From Welwitschia mirabilis (lineage: Eukaryota; Gnetophyta; Gnetopsida; Welwitschiales): a DNA stretch of 64,000 nt. The notes beneath the pieces were generated by a model. That model had not been told where the DNA came from. It saw only the letters and a list, made by a program, of their open reading frames with translations, and made no database searches. Positions 59,786-64,000 of the stretch are shown here, piece by piece; positions within the stretch are counted from its first letter, which is position 1, and the number at the start of each line of letters is the position of its first letter. A program made the translations under genes and the position numbers. The stretch covers positions 154,635,990 through 154,699,989 of the forward strand of contig JBOZIK010000001.1 in NCBI GenBank assembly GCA_051453625.1, written 5' to 3'.

Positions 59786-60380
59786 AGTAGTAAGATTAAT
59801 AATTTTCATTCTAATAATGGTTGAAAATACACATTAATTGAGTTTAAGGACTTCTTGCTTTAAAAGGCATTTTTCATTTAAAAACATGCCTAAGAATGCC
59901 TGGCATTGCTAAAGTTTTTAATTAGATCATAATGGATATAGCATGTCTAATGATGTATTTTAATAGTTGTAAAATCTATTTATGGAATGAAACTATTAGT
60001 GTTACTATCTATCATAATAATCATATTAACTGCACTTCTAAAATGGTTGTTCCCTTTCCTAAAGAATGGGATGGATATAAGCCTACTTTGCCCCATTTTC
60101 ATGTGTTTGGATGTAAGCCTTATGTCCATATTCTTAGAAAACATTATGATAAGCTTGGTGCACATTCTTGTGTTAACATATTTATGGGTTATTAAATTAT
60201 CCAAAAAGGATATCATGTGTATATACTTGAGCATCATAATATCATTTCCTCTTATAATGTTATCTTTTCTGAAACTGCAGGGAGTAATTATTAGCTTGAT
60301 CTTTCCAAGGTACATCCTTCATCTCATTATGTGCAAAGTTTGGATGTTTAATGTCTTATGATTAACTAGAAGATGTATTT
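59786..60380 (+). pseudogene. Ty1/copia integrase, second half
   Basis: Resumes with INNFHSNNG (family F-x-SDNG; catalytic Asp to Asn), YTLIEFKDFLL, a decayed PQQNGVAE-N-R block near 59880-59920 and MDIACLMM. It then reads openly (59932-60195) through CTSKMVVPFPKEWDGYKPTL, HFHVFGCKPYVHILRKHYDK and VNIFMGY, then KGYHVYILEHHNIISSYNVI and FSETAG. These are the FW-x-EA / HLRVFGC-x-AY-V / CIFLGY / GYRLY and V-x-FSRDVIF-E blocks of plant copia. A single best-preserved protein piece of this part of the window. Confidence 0.85.
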
Positions 60381-60927
60381 ATTAGTCTTAATTTCTTAGC
60401 TCCTTTAGTTAAAATTATTTATACATAATTAAGCTGAGAGGAATTAAGTAATTTTATGTGCATAGGACACATGAGTATTTTTTTAGCGCAATTCATTAGA
60501 TTTTTCTAGTAAGAATGCTAATCACTCCCAAAGAAGAAGGTAATGCACTTTATCAGAGTCCACTTTATAAAATGTTCAAGAAGATGAAAAGGAAAAAACT
60601 AGAATTAGGCATAGCTCTCATGCATTTTTTGATGTCAGTAATAAGCTTCATGTAATTTTTAATGGTGAGCCAACATATATTAAAGATTCCATTTTACATA
60701 GCCAAAGAATCCAAGTCAAAAAGAATGAATACTATGCACTTCTAAAAAATGGTGTATGGGAGTTAGTCCATAAGATCGAGGAACTTATACAACATGAATT
60801 CAATATAACAATATAGTGTTTAATCATAGAACAAAGAACTAATATTTGAACATAGTCAATTAGTCAAGAAAAGTTCCAAAATTTTCAATCTAAGATAAGA
60901 TTCATTACAAGTTAATACAACTCATTG
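60381..60927 (+). pseudogene. Ty1/copia reverse transcriptase start, truncated
   Basis: At 60663-60770 the frame reads GEPTYIKDSILHSQRIQVKK then NEYYALLKNGVWELV, the first block of copia reverse transcriptase (E-P-x-x-x-x-E-A, then AM-x-E-E-x-x-AL-x-x-N-x-TWELV). Nothing of the following KW-x-F/Y or Y-V-D-D blocks is present. The element is cut, apparently by the LTR that begins near 60928. Confidence 0.75.
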
Positions 60928-61465
60928 TGTTATAGATATTGGGCTTTGTTTGACTTTTAATCATACTAAGAAAATCCATTCTTAATTTTAGTACTATGGG
61001 ATGTGTAGTACGTCTTTATCTAATACTATAAGATGTGTAGTAACATTTTACCTAGTACCATGGAATGTGTAGTATAATGTTTTTTCTACATTTACAAGAT
61101 GCATAATGAATGAATCCTATTCATATAGGATGTGTAGAAAAATCTAGATATTTTTCTGTGAAGTAGTTTTCTCATATAAAACTTCTTTTAAGGAGGTTTT
61201 ACTATAGGTTACATTCCTAAGGTTTTCCTTTAGGCACTCTAGTTTCCTTAGAAAAGAGTATATTCCTAGATTTAGAAGAGAATTTTTAGGGCACTAATAA
61301 ATTTTTACCATAGTATTACATTTACTAAAAAAGAAAACTCGAGTAAAAAATTAGTTAACTGTGATTAATTATAAAAGAAAGCTTTAAAGTTAAAATAAGA
61401 GAGGAAAATAAAAATTAGGCTTTTAATTCTTGTTTTTCTCTTTCTTTATTTTTCTTACACTTGCA
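60928..61465 (+). repeat. Probable Ty1/copia 5' LTR
   Basis: Begins TGTTATAGATATTGGGCTTT, a common copia LTR opening, and ends CTTGCA two bases before a primer-binding site. About 538 bp. Contains a four-unit degenerate repeat at 60989-61145 built on TACTATGGGATGTGTAGTA. There is no second copy in the window, so the left edge is a best guess. Confidence 0.5.
60989..61145 (+). repeat. About 32-bp degenerate repeat inside the copia LTR
   Basis: Copies start at about 60989, 61021 and 61052 (TAGTACTATGGGATGTGTAG and close relatives), and a shorter fourth near 61124. Short repeats in the upstream part of an LTR are often enhancer units. Confidence 0.6.
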
Positions 61466-61467
61466 TT

Positions 61468-61479
61468 TGGTATCATAGC
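61468..61479 (+). promoter_or_regulatory. Primer-binding site (tRNA-iMet type)
   Basis: TGGTATCATAGC differs from TGGTATCAGAGC by one base and lies two bases after a CA end. This marks the internal side of the 5' LTR of a plus-strand copia element. Confidence 0.6.
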
Positions 61480-64000
61480 ACTTTTACTCTTGCAATTATT
61501 CCATCTCATACTAGCTATATTAAACTTAGAGATATAGTAGTAATCTATTTCATCTATAATGATGATTATTATTTATATTTATAACTAATATAAAATGATT
61601 TCTATAGTTAGTTAAAAATATGCATTTGATATTATTATTCTTTTAAATCAACATGATAAAAATAAGAATAGATATTACATCATCTTTAAGGATTATTGAT
61701 GCCCTTAGTTTGTGTAATGAATGATTTATCATAATATTATCTTATTCCTTTACTTTAAATAAAAATAACTTTTACTTTAAAGAGATAATGGAAGAAGTAT
61801 TGGGAAAACCAAATAGTTCATTAAGATTCTCAAATATCTCTTTGAATGTCTTCTTGAAATAAATGTGCTTAGGATAAGAGTTTTCTCATGCAATGATGAT
61901 GGTTGCCACTATATGCTTATCAAGCTTATTTTACATTGCTATTACTGTAGCTATTATTGTAGCATGTTCGCTTGAACTTGAATAATAAACAATTTTATTA
62001 ATGATTTTCCAAATCCTTTATTAAGCTAAGGATACTTGCAATTTCATTTTCTACAAATGAAAATCAACTTCATAATCAAGAAAGACAAGGAAATGGAATG
62101 TAGTTTTTTTTTTTTAAATCTAAATCTAGAAAATTGAGAAGTAAATTCTACAACTAATACAGTTTTTTTAAATCATATATCAATAAGTTTTAATGTTGCT
62201 ATTTTAAAATCAACATAAATTAAATGCTAGAATAAACAACATTTCATGTTTTAAAATGCCTTTTTTGGTCATTCAAAGTTCCCTTAAATGTTTAAACCTA
62301 TTAGAAAATTTATCCAAGAGCAAAATTATAAGATCTAACTTTTTTAACATCCTAGAAATATTTGTATTTTATTATACCTAAGTAAAGTGTAATTCAATCA
62401 TTTCTTAGGTAATATCAATAAGTATGGATCTTATCCTTCTTAGAACTTTTAGTTAAAAAAGTCAAATTTATAAGATGTAGATTTTTATTTATCTTAACAT
62501 TAAAGAATAATTTTAATATAATTACAAAATATTAAATTTAGTTCTATGATACTTTAAAATTATTTCTTAAATACTTTCTTCATTTTGTTACTTTTTATGA
62601 ATAGTTTACAACTTTCTTCTAGTTAAATCCTATTTAAATTATTATATTTCTATATTGACAAATAGGATAGTTCCTTTTTACAAAATAGTTTATGTTAAAA
62701 TTTCTTAACAGATATTAAAAATGTTCTTTATTATTTTTAATGAAGAATTTTTTATATATTAACAATGCAGAGAATTTATCTTTTCATGCCAAATAGAAAT
62801 TCAAAGCACTTAGTTCAATAAGATAATCTATTTATAGAAAGAAATGGATTCTTAAAGAAAAAGTATGAAGAAAGAAAGTCCTAGTAATATACCTATCAAA
62901 CAAAAAGCCATAAATATAAGAGATAAAGATATTTGTTCTAAATAAATAATTATCTCTGATTCAATTATTATAATGCAAAATCATATTTGCTAGAAAAATT
63001 TAGAAGTAACTTTCAATATTCATAATATGACTTTAAAAGAAGTTTTCTTATTAAAAAGATTGAATTATGTGTAAAGAATATTCATAGGAAAAGAATAGGA
63101 GTAAATCATTTACTAGATATAATGAATATTTAATAACTCTAAATCTTAAATAGAAGAGATAGATAAAGATATTTTCAAATGAATTATAGAGATAATCTAA
63201 AAAACATAAAAGAAGATACTAATTTAATTGCTTTAGAGAAAATTAATATAAGTAAAATCATACTATTTACCTATATTTAATTTAATTCTCTANNNNNNNN
63301 NNNNNNNNNNNNNNNNNNNNNNNNNNNNNNNNNNNNNNNNNNNNNNNNNNNNNNNNNNNNATAATATTATCCCTTTTGATAATATCTTATGCAGAGAGTC
63401 AATTGAAAAATGAACTACAATAAAGTATTATTACATTATGATTAAAAGAGGTAAAAAGGAGGAAAATGATATGCATAAAGGGAATCATTACTCTATGCTA
63501 CAATGAAATAATTAATTGGAAGTCTAGGGATTGCCATAAGCACTTAAGAATTATACCTTTAAAATATGGTATCAAAAAGAAAAATATAATTTTATTTTCA
63601 TTTATTAAACCAAATTCTTAGCTTAAAATACTGATAGATGTCTTTACAATAACTTCTCCTAATGTTGTTTTGTTTTTTAAAACTCAATTAACAAATCAAG
63701 TGATATTTTTTTATTATAAATTTTTTATTTTAATGTAATAGAGCTTTGAAAAAATGAATTTAGTATTGATTACAAATTTCATATGGAAAATGTTTTATTA
63801 ATTTTAATTAGTCTCTATTATTTATTATTTATTAGAATAAATAAGTATTTTTGGACTTTTTATATCTACATATTTTAATATTTTTTTAATCCTATTTTGA
63901 TTAGTAAAGACTTCAATGCTATTCTTCATAAATATGACAAATAGGTGAATTTTTTTATTTTTAAAAAGCAAAAGGTATTAGAAAATATATAGATAATTAT
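61480..64000. other. AT-rich, no gene seen
   Basis: Expected to hold a copia gag after the primer-binding site, but I see no recognisable frame. Contains a sized 68-N gap at 63293-63360 with no duplicated flank. Homopolymer T and A runs are frequent (for example 62103-62115). Confidence 0.4.

Noticed and set aside
59063-59837. 250-codon frames on both strands
   Set aside because: They are the 712-N gap; only the few end codons are sequence.

Overview
The window is AT-rich plant nuclear DNA, almost certainly repeat-rich heterochromatin. I find no intact host gene, rRNA, tRNA or CRISPR array. What can be read is a stack of decayed transposable elements of types found together in plants: an L1-type LINE, a CACTA (En/Spm) DNA transposon with TNP2-like and Transposase_24-like genes, at least two Athila/Tat-like Ty3/gypsy elements, Ty1/copia remains, and a small palindromic MITE. 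Nearly every coding region is broken by in-frame TAA, TAG and TGA at sites where the family normally has Gln, Trp or Arg, and several catalytic residues are lost through G-to-A changes. That is the footprint of long-term methylation and deamination. The species cannot be named from this. A very AT-rich, transposon-laden angiosperm (a holoparasite is one possibility) would fit, but that is a guess.

Layout. About 540-3480 (+): LINE ORF2 with endonuclease, reverse transcriptase and C-terminal parts. 3.9-7.5 kb: no gene seen. 7.5-10.5 kb (-): a long decayed protein with a plant-transposon-protein-like N-terminus and a coiled-coil middle. 11.5-13.2 kb: degenerate repeats, a possible primer-binding site and a coiled-coil gag-like trace. 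14.1-14.8 kb (-): Ty3/gypsy integrase C-terminus, next to a MITE at 14.78-15.0 kb. 17.1-18.1 kb (+): weak Ty3/gypsy traces. 19.7-27.4 kb (+): CACTA TNP2 in several overlapping pieces, then the start of the CACTA second gene. 27.4-47.5 kb (-): an Athila-like element inserted inside that second gene, which resumes at 47.5-48.7 kb. 48.7-56.0 kb (-): a second Athila-like element inserted further along the same gene. 56.1-57.8 kb: non-coding with degenerate repeats. 57.8-60.8 kb (+): a Ty1/copia gag-pol remnant. 60.9-61.5 kb: a probable copia 5' LTR and primer-binding site. 61.5-64 kb: AT-rich, nothing recognised.

How the parts relate. Deleting the first Athila element plus one copy of its 5-bp target duplication joins the two halves of the CACTA second gene in frame, so the nesting order is clear. 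The Athila family has LTRs of about 1.1 kb, a primer-binding site of the tRNA-Asp type used by Athila, the order gag-PR-RT-RNaseH-IN, and an extra sense-strand ORF between IN and the 3' LTR.

Assembly caution. Five of the 100-N gaps are flanked by exact 77-bp duplicates, a contig-overlap artefact. At most other gaps the sequence steps back by tens of bases to nearly 3 kb into a similar but not identical copy. Copy numbers and element lengths inside the Athila and CACTA regions are therefore unreliable, and any reading frame crossing a run of N is spurious.
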